From positions 1 through 36,980 of the forward strand of contig NZ_QQPQ01000045.1 of the NCBI RefSeq assembly GCF_003346715.1: a stretch of DNA of 36,980 nt. Reading direction: 5' to 3'. Position numbers and translations under genes: made by a program. Source of the stretch: Oceanispirochaeta sp. M1. GTDB lineage: Bacteria; Spirochaetota; Spirochaetia; DSM-2461. Below, in pieces: positions 22,559-31,425 of this stretch; the first letter of the stretch is position 1, and every line of letters starts with the position of its first letter. The notes under the pieces were generated by a model. That model was not told where the DNA came from. It was given only the letters and a program-made list of their open reading frames with translations, and did no database searches.

Positions 22559-23680
22559 TTATTTAAATAGATCCTCGATGTCATCTACCTTCAAAGCAAA
22601 ACCGCTGCCCTGCCCCGGTGCATCACTGTTTCGGGCCTTCATAGGCAGATACTCTTCGTTATACTGCCGGGCAAGTTTGTAGAGACCGTCCTCTTTCTGA
22701 TCCTCGGGAATCAGAACCTCCAGATTATAGGAGGGATCAGACATTCCATTGAGCATGATGTTCACAGGGTCTGTTACGGTCAATGCAAAGTGCGGAGTGT
22801 AACTGATCATCAGAATAATCAGCATACAGAGTATGGAGACAAAAATCAGAAGATTATCTGATGACTCAGAAGCATATAGAGGCTTGAGAGAATAGAAAAG
22901 TTCCAGATCTCCCGAGCGGACATATCCGTAATCAGAGGGACCGAACCATGTATTGTAAAAGTCGTTATTGTAACGGGTATATACTGTCCCTTCCACCGTT
23001 CTCATAATAAGAACCGAATCGTAGGAGTCAAACTCACCCAGCATATCCCTGTTGCCGCTCTCATACAGACGTTCTGCAGTCTGCGCCATAACCTGGTGCT
23101 TATTTACAAAATCCTGTTCCACATCACTTGCAGGAACAAATGCCAGAACAAAAGAAGCTGCAGTCAGGGAGATGACAAAAGAGGAGATCACAGTGGTGAT
23201 AATCCTGGTAATATGCCTTTGTGCCATAACAGAGTTGACGAACTTGATCTTCTTGAAAACTTTGAGGAGTCTGAGAAGACGGAGGATACGCGCAATTCTG
23301 ACGGTCTTGACGACCTTTAGAATATTGAGCATTCCGGCGGCGCTCAGGAATGCCGTTCCCTGCAGGAGGGCGATAACAGCAGGACCGGAGCTGAGGAAAA
23401 GAAGAGGAAGAGAGGCAATAAGATCCACCCAGCCTCTCTCCTGGAGCATGTATTTCATTACCCTGCCTTTTCTAAGGGCATTGAAATAACGGGTAATAAA
23501 CTCCAATGAAAAGAACAGGTCAAATCCGAAACCGCTGAAAATGAGAACCTTTCTTACAGACCAGGACCAGCCCAGCAGAACTGCCAGATCTTCAACGAAA
23601 GTCTGTATGAGAACCAGAAGGATCACAAAGAGGATAAAATTTTCTATAAAGTCTTTACTCTTTTTCATGGGAATCACCAT
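22559..23680 (-). CDS. voltage-sensor-like membrane protein without a pore, HAMP-like tail
   Basis: A 373-residue membrane protein. S1-S3 lie at about 12-36, 44-66 and 84-108. The S4 helix has positive residues at every third position from 122 to 143 (Lys122, Lys125, Arg128, 131, 134, 137, Lys140, Lys143), a canonical voltage sensor. A fifth helix (about 158-182) follows. The expected pore loop and selectivity filter are absent and replaced by an extracytoplasmic domain of about 90 residues (183-275). The last helix (276-293) leads to a cytosolic segment resembling HAMP: a Pro (TDPVNIMLNG) then EDGLYKLARQYNEEY, matching the D/E-x-G-x-L-x-x-x-x-N end of HAMP. No kinase or methyl-acceptor output follows. 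The start overlaps the upstream stop (ATGGTGA); an ATG at 23668 is an alternative. Annotation as a plain ion channel would probably mislead. Confidence 0.7.
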   Translation of the reverse strand: MVIPMKKSKDFIENFILFVILLVLIQTFVEDLAVLLGWSWSVRKVLIFSGFGFDLFFSLEFITRYFNALRKGRVMKYMLQERGWVDLIASLPLLFLSSGPAVIALLQGTAFLSAAGMLNILKVVKTVRIARILRLLRLLKVFKKIKFVNSVMAQRHITRIITTVISSFVISLTAASFVLAFVPASDVEQDFVNKHQVMAQTAERLYESGNRDMLGEFDSYDSVLIMRTVEGTVYTRYNNDFYNTWFGPSDYGYVRSGDLELFYSLKPLYASESSDNLLIFVSILCMLIILMISYTPHFALTVTDPVNIMLNGMSDPSYNLEVLIPEDQKEDGLYKLARQYNEEYLPMKARNSDAPGQGSGFALKVDDIEDLFK

Positions 23681-24591
23681 CCATTCTCGGCAGATATGTT
23701 ATAGAGCTCAGTGAGCATATCAAAATCGTATCCGTAGTATTTATAGTTGCGTCTTGCCACATTAAACCAACTCTGATCCGAAGCGGCGGCTCCCCGGTCT
23801 ATCTTCATCCCCTCTTTCATTTGAGAACAGCGGGATGTGAAAATACTGGTCATCCTGGATGTAGCCTCCAGTGTGGGATTATCCTGAAACACCATTGCGC
23901 TGTGAACTCCACCCCTGAGAATGGGATCGGGAAGTCCTGGAATTAGTTTAGTCAGCTGTTTGGTTATTTTATCAGCATAATTCGGACTCAGAGCCTGATT
24001 GGCCCCCTGAGAGGGACCTCCCGGTGCAAAGAGTACGGTCAGAGGTTTTATCAGCATGGTCGTTTTTAAGAGGTGGTAGATCTCTTCCTGAGGCATTCTG
24101 AGTCTCTGAACTTTAGTAAGCTCAAAGTTGATATATTTCTGCCTTTCAAATCCAAGCATTACATATCGTTTCAGCATTCCCGTACGGAGAGCTGTCAGGG
24201 GACCTGCCATACTCTGCCTGCCTGCCGGAACCATCAGCAGTTTTTTAATAACTGCCATCAGCTGCTTCTTCATACTCTCCGATGGTGGAGTGAGTTTCAT
24301 AAAAGAAACGTAGGCATAGTTGGTTCTGTCAAAGATTTCTGATTCAATCTGCGGAAGAATTTCCCTGTTTGTGATATCATACAGGGTATCCGTCATGATT
24401 TTATTAATATCCTGCCATGACCAACCGTTAAAGTAAGCAGGGGATGAGAGTGTCGGTTTTAGTTGTTCCTCATTAATAATGAAGAACTGAAGAAGCTGTT
24501 CTTCCCTCTGCAGTGCAGAAAATCCATTTAAACTGGGATTCTGCATTAATCTACTGAGAAATTGGAGCGCTTTTGCTTTGTCATTATCCAT
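23674..24591 (-). CDS. conserved-looking hypothetical cytoplasmic protein
   Basis: A protein of 305 residues, rich in helices, with no signal peptide, membrane segment or motif I can name. Notable patches are VPAGRQSMAGPLTALR, TVLFAPGGPSQGANQALS and LIPGLPDPILRGGVHSAM, which contain the Gly/Pro-rich turns typical of a folded soluble domain. The frame extends to a TTG at 24606 with no ribosome binding site; I prefer the ATG at 24591, also weakly supported. It overlaps the voltage-sensor-like gene by seven bases at its 3' end, so the two are co-transcribed and could work together. It is divergent from the outer-membrane protein gene. Confidence 0.6.
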   Translation of the reverse strand: MDNDKAKALQFLSRLMQNPSLNGFSALQREEQLLQFFIINEEQLKPTLSSPAYFNGWSWQDINKIMTDTLYDITNREILPQIESEIFDRTNYAYVSFMKLTPPSESMKKQLMAVIKKLLMVPAGRQSMAGPLTALRTGMLKRYVMLGFERQKYINFELTKVQRLRMPQEEIYHLLKTTMLIKPLTVLFAPGGPSQGANQALSPNYADKITKQLTKLIPGLPDPILRGGVHSAMVFQDNPTLEATSRMTSIFTSRCSQMKEGMKIDRGAAASDQSWFNVARRNYKYYGYDFDMLTELYNISAENGW

Positions 24592-24645
24592 AGTTTGCCA
24601 GTCCAATAGGGTTTTGCTAAATCATCGGTCAGTGCAGGCTTAATC

Positions 24646-24673
24646 TTGATCAAGCTCACAAGTTAATAATACT
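24646..24673 (+). promoter_or_regulatory. promoter for a probably leaderless outer-membrane protein mRNA
   Basis: TTGATC (24646-24651) and AATACT (24668-24673) are 16 bp apart. The predicted start is 24680, exactly the A of the ATG, and there is no Shine-Dalgarno sequence. Confidence 0.45.
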
Positions 24674-24679
24674 GCAAAA

Positions 24680-27600
24680 ATGAAAGGGAATACATTTCTT
24701 TTTAACATAATCATCCTGTTCAGCCTCATTTTCCTTTCAACAGGACAGCTTTATTCTCAGGAAACTGCTCCTGAAGACTCTTCAGACAGTTCCCCCATAG
24801 GAGCTGAATCCGAAGATCCCGCTGAAGAGACGAAAAAATATCCCCTCCCCCTGGAAGAGGGAGAAGAAGCCCCTGAACATATTTTTGATATGGATCTCGG
24901 TGGAGTGGGAGCAGATGTATTCTGGGAAGGATACTGGCGTTTCAGTATGACCTACGGTACAGGATTTGAAAACGGAGAAGATGGGTTTGTCTTTCCTTCG
25001 GCCTTTCCGGGACTGAAGGAGGGATTTGAATTCGCCCAGGAACCGGACTTTTTTCTCTCGGTTCTGCTTTTAGACCACTACTTTATAGAGACATCCTTTA
25101 CTGAGGGTTATGATAAGAACACCTATGCAATGGGTTATGTGGGTGATGAAACAACCGCTCTTAAAGAGGTCCGCATCGGTAATGCGGGTATCGGCATCGG
25201 AGAGTTTGAAGGTATTGATGTCTCCAGTCCCAAATACAATACTCCCGGGGTTAAGGCCCGCTTTGAAACAAGAAGTTCAGAACATGAATTGATGATCCGA
25301 TACGACCCCACTGAGCTGCAGGAAAAAATCTATGTGGGTGAATATGAAGTGGAAGAAGAGACCCTCGAACTCCCCTCATTTGTAGAGGGACAGCGTTTTA
25401 TACTTCCAAACGAAAACATCTCCGATCTGGTGGTCTATCAGGAAGATTCAGATGGTGAACTCACCGGCAGTGACGGCAGACGCTATACCAACAGGAATAT
25501 CAGCTACAGTGCCGACCTGACAAAAGGTTTTGTTAATCTGGTTGAGGCCTCTGAAGGCAGGGTTCTGATATACTACCGTGTCGGAGGATCTCCGGTGGGA
25601 TCAGATTCAATTTCGGAAGATTTCATTATGGCTGCTGATTCCAGGGGGCGTCCTGATCCTACGAGGGCTCTTCTCCCATTCGCCTGGGATGAAGCAAATC
25701 CCTACGATCAGAATGGCGGAGATTTCAGAGACAGTGCACTGGTGGAGATCAACGGCAATGAGGCTCTGATGGTTTACAACCCGGGAGAGTTCAGCTCTTT
25801 CCAGATGTATAACCGCTACCAGTTCTATACAAACCTGCCTGATGAAAAATGGAGAACCCTGATCTTTCTGGTAGACTCCAGTAAACTTGTGGATGAAGAC
25901 CAGAACTACATCTATCTGACGGATACTGATGAAAATGATAACAGAACCCTGACAGTTCTGATTGAAAATACCGACAGTCGTGATCCCATTAACCGGATTC
26001 CCTTCTCACCGGAAAACCCCGAAGTGTATGGTCCCGGACGGGAAACAGACGGAGACAAGATATCCCGGGAACTGCTCCTGGCAGTAAAAAAAGACAGCAA
26101 TAACTACTACATAGGAACCAACCTGATTGTGGGATCGGTGAAAGTATATGTAAACGGTGTGGAAGATAAATCCGTAGAGGTTAACTACGAAACAGGTGAG
26201 ATCTTCTTCAGCCGCTACATCTTTCCCGAAGACAGAATCATCGTGACCTACAGAACAGAGACTGTAGGTCTTGGCGGCGGCGACCTCTTTATGGCCCAGG
26301 GAAACAGGCTTTTTATAAATGAGAACACCACGGTGGAACTGGCAGAGGCTCTTCGCTGGACACTGCCGGAAAATCAGATGACAGAGGAAGCCGGCGAGAG
26401 CCCGGGACTTGTGGAACTGGCAGGAACCATGTTCTATGAATCTGAAAATCTGAATGCCATGGTAAATGGAAGCATCAATATTTCCACTTCTGATACTTCA
26501 GGGAATCTTAGGCTGATGGGAATGGAGAAGAGTGGTTATACCTTCTCAGTCACAGATGATCAGACGGTTACTTCGGAGCTGGATCTGACTCCTTTCCTTG
26601 GTTATCCCGCTGCTTCGAACAGGGCAAAACTACTCTATAGGAACTTTGAATCCACCAATGCAGGTGGACAGGACTATTTAAATGATTATACCTGGGGGGG
26701 AGCCTCCATCGACAGCAGCCGGGAGGGACCTTCCATTGCAGCGGCCGCCGCGAATGATCCCTTTTCAAGCAGGGTTATGGCCCTGACCTACGACCTGAGC
26801 GGGGGAGAATGGTCTGCTGGAGACTATCTTCCCGATGAGAACGGTCCCATCGACTTTTCAGGATATACAACCCTGAGTTTCTACCTCTACCGACAGCATC
26901 TGGGGACTGATAATCTCGAGCTTGAACTGAGGATCGGAGACAATGGCGAAGCCGAAGATATCAATGAAAATGGGAGCATAGACAAGGGTGATTCACGCTT
27001 TCTACTCGTGGAGGACCTTACATCTGAGATACCCGCATCACAGGGAACATGGGAAAAAGTTGAAATTAAACTTTCCGAGTCTGACAGACAGAAACTGAGC
27101 AGAGTCCGCTCTCTCCGCTTTGTTCTCACATCCCCGTCAGGAAGCTCTTCGGGAGATCTTCTGGTGGGAGGAATAACGGGAGAGGGTTCTCCCCTCACCA
27201 TATCAGTAACAGACTCAGGCGGATTTGAACGGGATGCAGATGATATCAATGTAGTTGAACTGGAGGAGTATGATCTGGCGTTGAGCTTTCCTGAAGTTAT
27301 GAGTATTTTCCACCCGGAGGGTGAGGATCAGAAGGTTCTTAAACTAAGCTGGGGAAACGACAGCGGTGGAGATCCTCTTGATGCAGGAGATACAATAAGC
27401 GGTAAAAGCTGGTTCAATGCTGTGCCGGTCACAGACTATGCCGAAATGGCTGTATATGTGAAAAATGAGACGACTATTGGAGAAGGAAGCTTTTCCATGA
27501 CAGACAGTCAGGGTCGGGGAATCCAGGTGAAATACAACCCCGGTTCAACAAACTGGGAAAAACTGGTAGTCGACCTCCAGGAAGGTACAGCCTCATTTTC

Positions 27601-29410
27601 CGGATCTTCCACTGTCTCATCTCTCAGTATCGATCAGGAAACTACTGAGTTCACAACCTTCAGCCTTACAAGAAGCGGAGTGGGATCGGGAACTATGATT
27701 GTGGATGAACTCCACTTTGCCGAACCGAATTTCTCCACCGGAAGCACCATCGAAACCTTTGTGGATTACAAGAAACCAGGAATTATTGCTGCCACCTCGG
27801 GTGGATTTCCATTGCTGGCGGATTTCAATGTGTCCAGCCGTTTCAACTATTACGGCCAGACAACAGACTCCTACTTTGTACGCAATGCCAACAGAATAGA
27901 GAGTCAGCTCTCCAGCGGAGTTGATCTGATGAATGTCCGTATGCAGGGTGACTTCGAAGTGGTCTGGTCCGGAGGCGAGGCCTATCTTGCGGGAGGACAT
28001 TTATTCAGAATTCCTTCTAAATCACGGTTCGGCTGGGTTTCAGACAGCTATTCCCGCTCTTTCCAGCCGGGAAATGATTACATGACCCGCGAAAATGTGA
28101 TTCACCTGACACCCTTCCGTTTTATAGCCCTTGAAGTCGACAGCAGCAGCAATGCCTCCCTGGAGGAGATAACACAGGGATGGGGAGGTTTTATCAACCT
28201 GAACACAGGCCCCAACAGCAGCACATCAATTGATGCAGACCTCTATCAGAGCTCTGATTGGGAATCGGACTCAGGGAATTATTTTAATGAATGGAGTAAT
28301 GACTTCAAATATATCATTCCCCTTGAGGACGGAATATCAAGCCGTGAAGGTCTGAGCAGCCTGAAGACCCAGAGGAATCCCCTCCCCCTTGGATTTTCGC
28401 TGGAGACAAGGATGGAGTATGAGGCTCTGCAGCAGCTGGACTGGCAGCAGGAGAACAGATGGTATTCGGATATCTCCTTTCCTCTTGAAATAGCCAACCC
28501 TACCACGCCCTGGACCATTAAACCGGGATACAGGCGTGAACTGACACAGAAGGTATTTCCCGAAACCTATGATGATTTCGCAGATGACCTGAGCACCCTT
28601 TTTAATGTGCTGGGTTCCCAGTTTCCTCTGACACACTTCATCCCCTTTTATGAGATTTTCGGAAAGCAGAATCTTGATGACTTTGAGGATACCCTGGGTT
28701 TAACAGATGAATCCACCTATAAACCCGAAGTCTATATGGAAATAAACCGCCTTTCAGGTTCAAATATCAGGGATCTCTTTATTCCCTCTGGAGTTGATGT
28801 GGGTATTCAGAGGGAGTACTACAAGAAACAGGATTCGGTCTACATACAGCATGACTGGAACTTCCAGCTCCTTCAGTCGGCCATAAACCTCTTCGGTGAC
28901 TGGGGACAATACCCCCTGTTTAAATTCTATGCCACAGATGAGTGGTCCAGTTCTATTCAGTTTATTATGGGAGGTTCGGATCTCTGGACTCCCGAGGCAG
29001 AAGAGCTTGTCTATCAGAACTATCTCACTCTGGCTGGAGAGAAGGACTGGGAGTTTGTTCTGGATAACCGCTTTACCCGCAAATGGGAGGAAGAGTACTT
29101 CCAGGATGATTTTCAGATGATCTTCCGCTGGTTCGAACCGGAAAATCCGTTTTTTAAATTTCCATTCTTCGATTATCTGGTGATGAAACCAAATAGAATG
29201 GAGCATGAGGAAAAACTTATCTTCACCGGCTATTTTGATGAGAGTGATTCCACGAAAACCAGCTTCGATACAATTCTGAGACATGAATCAAAGCTGGTAA
29301 TCACCGGCCTGGGTTCTCTTAAAGGTTGGATGGCCCTGGGACTGGGTGGGAAAAAAGAAGTATTCAGAAACGGTTATGAACTGGGACTGGAGCTGGAAAT
29401 GAATTTCTGA
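24680..29410 (+). CDS. very large outer-membrane beta-barrel/surface protein
   Basis: A 1576-residue exported protein. A signal peptide (hydrophobic core IIILFSLIFLS, probable cleavage near LYS-QE at about 27-28) is followed by an acidic Ser/Glu/Pro-rich linker to about residue 65. The central part has repeated beta-sandwich-like units of carbohydrate-binding type (around FSGYTTLSFYLYRQ at about 735 and DYAEMAVYVKNET at about 920). The last 400 residues are aromatic-rich alternating strands ending ELGLELEMNF, with a terminal Phe as in BAM-inserted barrels. The size, mixed architecture and immediate position before mutL suggest a conserved spirochaetal envelope component. A distant likeness to the very large SprA barrel proteins occurs to me but I cannot show it. 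No ribosome binding site; the -10 box suggests a leaderless message. Confidence 0.65.
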   Translation: MKGNTFLFNIIILFSLIFLSTGQLYSQETAPEDSSDSSPIGAESEDPAEETKKYPLPLEEGEEAPEHIFDMDLGGVGADVFWEGYWRFSMTYGTGFENGEDGFVFPSAFPGLKEGFEFAQEPDFFLSVLLLDHYFIETSFTEGYDKNTYAMGYVGDETTALKEVRIGNAGIGIGEFEGIDVSSPKYNTPGVKARFETRSSEHELMIRYDPTELQEKIYVGEYEVEEETLELPSFVEGQRFILPNENISDLVVYQEDSDGELTGSDGRRYTNRNISYSADLTKGFVNLVEASEGRVLIYYRVGGSPVGSDSISEDFIMAADSRGRPDPTRALLPFAWDEANPYDQNGGDFRDSALVEINGNEALMVYNPGEFSSFQMYNRYQFYTNLPDEKWRTLIFLVDSSKLVDEDQNYIYLTDTDENDNRTLTVLIENTDSRDPINRIPFSPENPEVYGPGRETDGDKISRELLLAVKKDSNNYYIGTNLIVGSVKVYVNGVEDKSVEVNYETGEIFFSRYIFPEDRIIVTYRTETVGLGGGDLFMAQGNRLFINENTTVELAEALRWTLPENQMTEEAGESPGLVELAGTMFYESENLNAMVNGSINISTSDTSGNLRLMGMEKSGYTFSVTDDQTVTSELDLTPFLGYPAASNRAKLLYRNFESTNAGGQDYLNDYTWGGASIDSSREGPSIAAAAANDPFSSRVMALTYDLSGGEWSAGDYLPDENGPIDFSGYTTLSFYLYRQHLGTDNLELELRIGDNGEAEDINENGSIDKGDSRFLLVEDLTSEIPASQGTWEKVEIKLSESDRQKLSRVRSLRFVLTSPSGSSSGDLLVGGITGEGSPLTISVTDSGGFERDADDINVVELEEYDLALSFPEVMSIFHPEGEDQKVLKLSWGNDSGGDPLDAGDTISGKSWFNAVPVTDYAEMAVYVKNETTIGEGSFSMTDSQGRGIQVKYNPGSTNWEKLVVDLQEGTASFSGSSTVSSLSIDQETTEFTTFSLTRSGVGSGTMIVDELHFAEPNFSTGSTIETFVDYKKPGIIAATSGGFPLLADFNVSSRFNYYGQTTDSYFVRNANRIESQLSSGVDLMNVRMQGDFEVVWSGGEAYLAGGHLFRIPSKSRFGWVSDSYSRSFQPGNDYMTRENVIHLTPFRFIALEVDSSSNASLEEITQGWGGFINLNTGPNSSTSIDADLYQSSDWESDSGNYFNEWSNDFKYIIPLEDGISSREGLSSLKTQRNPLPLGFSLETRMEYEALQQLDWQQENRWYSDISFPLEIANPTTPWTIKPGYRRELTQKVFPETYDDFADDLSTLFNVLGSQFPLTHFIPFYEIFGKQNLDDFEDTLGLTDESTYKPEVYMEINRLSGSNIRDLFIPSGVDVGIQREYYKKQDSVYIQHDWNFQLLQSAINLFGDWGQYPLFKFYATDEWSSSIQFIMGGSDLWTPEAEELVYQNYLTLAGEKDWEFVLDNRFTRKWEEEYFQDDFQMIFRWFEPENPFFKFPFFDYLVMKPNRMEHEEKLIFTGYFDESDSTKTSFDTILRHESKLVITGLGSLKGWMALGLGGKKEVFRNGYELGLELEMNF

Positions 29411-29454
29411 TAGCTTAGAGAAAGATAATCTATCGGCTTCAGGAGTCTTAACAG

Positions 29455-31326
29455 ATGCAATCAGAAATGCAGTCACAGGTCAAAGTATTAAAAGAATCTG
29501 TTGCCCGCAAAATAGCTGCGGGTGAAGTGATTGACCGTCCCAATTCCATTGTCAGGGAACTTATGGATAACGCCATAGATGCGGGTTCCACACGTCTTGA
29601 TCTTACCCTCGAAGGCGGCGGTATAGACCGCATCCGCCTGGTGGACAACGGACGGGGAATGAGCAGAGATGACCTGACGCTCTGCTGTATGCCCCATGCC
29701 ACAAGCAAAATCGAGACAGAAGATGATCTGATGACCATCAAGAGCCTCGGATTCAGAGGAGAGGCCCTGAGCAGCATTGCAGCCAGCAGCCGCCTTGAGA
29801 TCATCTCTACAAGAAATGATGAGACCAGCAAACTATCCATACAGGACGGCAGACTCACAGATCCAGTTCCCTGGAGAGGGGATCGCGGCACCATCGTGGA
29901 TGCACGGGATCTTTTTTATTCCATACCAGCCAGGCGTAAGTTCTTAAAGCGCCCGGCTTCCGAGGGAACCCTCTGCCGTAAAACCTTTCTGGAAAAAGCA
30001 CTCCCCTTCCCGGAGATTCATTTTCAGCTGATAAATAACGGAAAAATCCGGGATGTTCTCCCCCCTTCCAGCCTGAAAGAGAGGGTTGTGGCCGCCTACG
30101 GCGATGCCTGCCCCGCAGGAATGATGGAGGAGCGGAAGACCTTTATGGATGGTGCGGAAATCACCATTGTCGCCGCACGCCCCGAGTGGAACCGCAATGA
30201 CCGCCGTTATATGCAGGTCTTTGCAAACAACCGCCGGATAGATGAATATGCCTTTGTTCAGGCCATGCAGTACGGCTATGATGAAATACTGCCCGGAGGA
30301 GTTTTCCCCCTATGTTTTGCCTTTCTCCAGGTAGATCCCGCCCTGGTGGACTTCAACATTCATCCGGCCAAGAGAGAGGCCCGCTTCCGTAACAAGGGAG
30401 CCCTGCACCATGAGCTTGTGTCTCTTATCAAAGACTTTCTAAGGGAATTCTCTCATACATTTCCTGGAATGACACTTCCTGATGCAGAACCCCAGGAGCT
30501 GGGCATGGGGTTTGAGCCCCGACAGTCAGGATCAGCTGCTGCAGCCGGTCCTGCCGCCGCAAAGGAAAGAATTAACTGGCAGCCTCCTTCCGGGGGACAA
30601 TTCCCCGGGGGAAATAACTCTTCAGGCCGACGACAGTCAGGGCATCAGAGCTATCCCGCCACTCCCGAGGCCCAGACCCGGCGCTTCACTGAACTGGTTA
30701 AAGAGACTCCCCCCCTGCGCAGTCATCTACATCCCGATAACGGGACGGCCCCCATGGCCCCGCCCCAGGAAGCCATAAGCGGTTCAATCCGTTATATGGG
30801 TCAGATCATGGGTGTATTTCTCCTGGCGGAAATAGAGGACGCTCTCTATATTCTAGACCAGCATGCAGCCCATGAAAAACTCCTCTACAACAGATACCGC
30901 AGCGAGATTCCTGCCCGTCAGGATCTGCTTATCCCCTTTGAATTTGAAGCCGGTGAGGAAGAAATTCGTTTTATGGAAGCCCACAGAAAGCTCTTCGAGG
31001 ACCTGGGTATTGCCTTCGGACCCGGTACAGAAGAGGGGATATGGGAGATTACAGCCCTGCCCCGGGCAGCACTCTCCATGGAAGAGGATATCGTAGACTT
31101 CCTGAGATGCAGAAAAGGAAGCCCCGCAGAGCTGCAGAAAGAGCTCTATGCCACCATGAGCTGCCGCAACGCCATAAAAGAGGGAGATTCCATTGATCCC
31201 GGAGCTGCACTGAAACTTCTGAAGGGAGCCCTTGCTCTGGAGAATCCACGCTGTCCCCACGGACGCATAATGTGGTTCCGCCTGAGCCGTGATGAGCTCT
31301 ACGGACTTGTAGGCCGACTGGTATAA
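29455..31326 (+). CDS. mutL: DNA mismatch repair protein MutL
   Basis: A 623-residue MutL. The N-terminal GHKL ATPase shows IAAGEVIDRPNSIVREL, then MDNAIDAGS (catalytic Glu and Asn), VDNGRGM, HATSKI and SLGFRGEALSSIAA. The transducer domain has FVNNR-like FANNRRI and DFNIHPAKREARF. A Pro/Gly/Gln-rich linker covers about 345-440. The C-terminal domain keeps endonuclease-type motifs: DQHAAHE at 468-474, SCRNAIKEGD, and CPHGR near 600. The last Glu of DQHA(X)2E(X)4E is Asn479, so the metal site departs from the consensus. AGGAG lies nine bases ahead of the ATG. It acts with MutS, not encoded here. It lies 45 bp after the outer-membrane protein gene. Confidence 0.96.
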   Translation: MQSEMQSQVKVLKESVARKIAAGEVIDRPNSIVRELMDNAIDAGSTRLDLTLEGGGIDRIRLVDNGRGMSRDDLTLCCMPHATSKIETEDDLMTIKSLGFRGEALSSIAASSRLEIISTRNDETSKLSIQDGRLTDPVPWRGDRGTIVDARDLFYSIPARRKFLKRPASEGTLCRKTFLEKALPFPEIHFQLINNGKIRDVLPPSSLKERVVAAYGDACPAGMMEERKTFMDGAEITIVAARPEWNRNDRRYMQVFANNRRIDEYAFVQAMQYGYDEILPGGVFPLCFAFLQVDPALVDFNIHPAKREARFRNKGALHHELVSLIKDFLREFSHTFPGMTLPDAEPQELGMGFEPRQSGSAAAAGPAAAKERINWQPPSGGQFPGGNNSSGRRQSGHQSYPATPEAQTRRFTELVKETPPLRSHLHPDNGTAPMAPPQEAISGSIRYMGQIMGVFLLAEIEDALYILDQHAAHEKLLYNRYRSEIPARQDLLIPFEFEAGEEEIRFMEAHRKLFEDLGIAFGPGTEEGIWEITALPRAALSMEEDIVDFLRCRKGSPAELQKELYATMSCRNAIKEGDSIDPGAALKLLKGALALENPRCPHGRIMWFRLSRDELYGLVGRLV

Positions 31327-31380
31327 CCTTTGATCCGCAATTATTGACCTCCTATTCCCAGTTTGTTCAGTTGATGGATT

Positions 31381-31416
31381 TCTCAGAGCTGATACCATTG
31401 AATCAAAGCTCTGGGA
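31381..31416 (+). promoter_or_regulatory. leader hairpin touching the ribosome binding site of the glycyl radical enzyme
   Basis: TCTCAGAGCT (31381-31390) can pair with AGCTCTGGGA (31407-31416) through ten pairs, one a G-U, around a 16-base loop. The 3' arm contains the first four bases of the GGGAGG Shine-Dalgarno at 31413-31418, so the hairpin could hinder ribosome binding. No recognised riboswitch fold is apparent. Confidence 0.4.
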
Positions 31417-31425
31417 GGATTCAGA

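Noticed and set aside
22559-23680. Ordinary potassium or sodium channel
   Set aside because: The S4 motif is present but no pore helix or selectivity filter is found between the last two helices.
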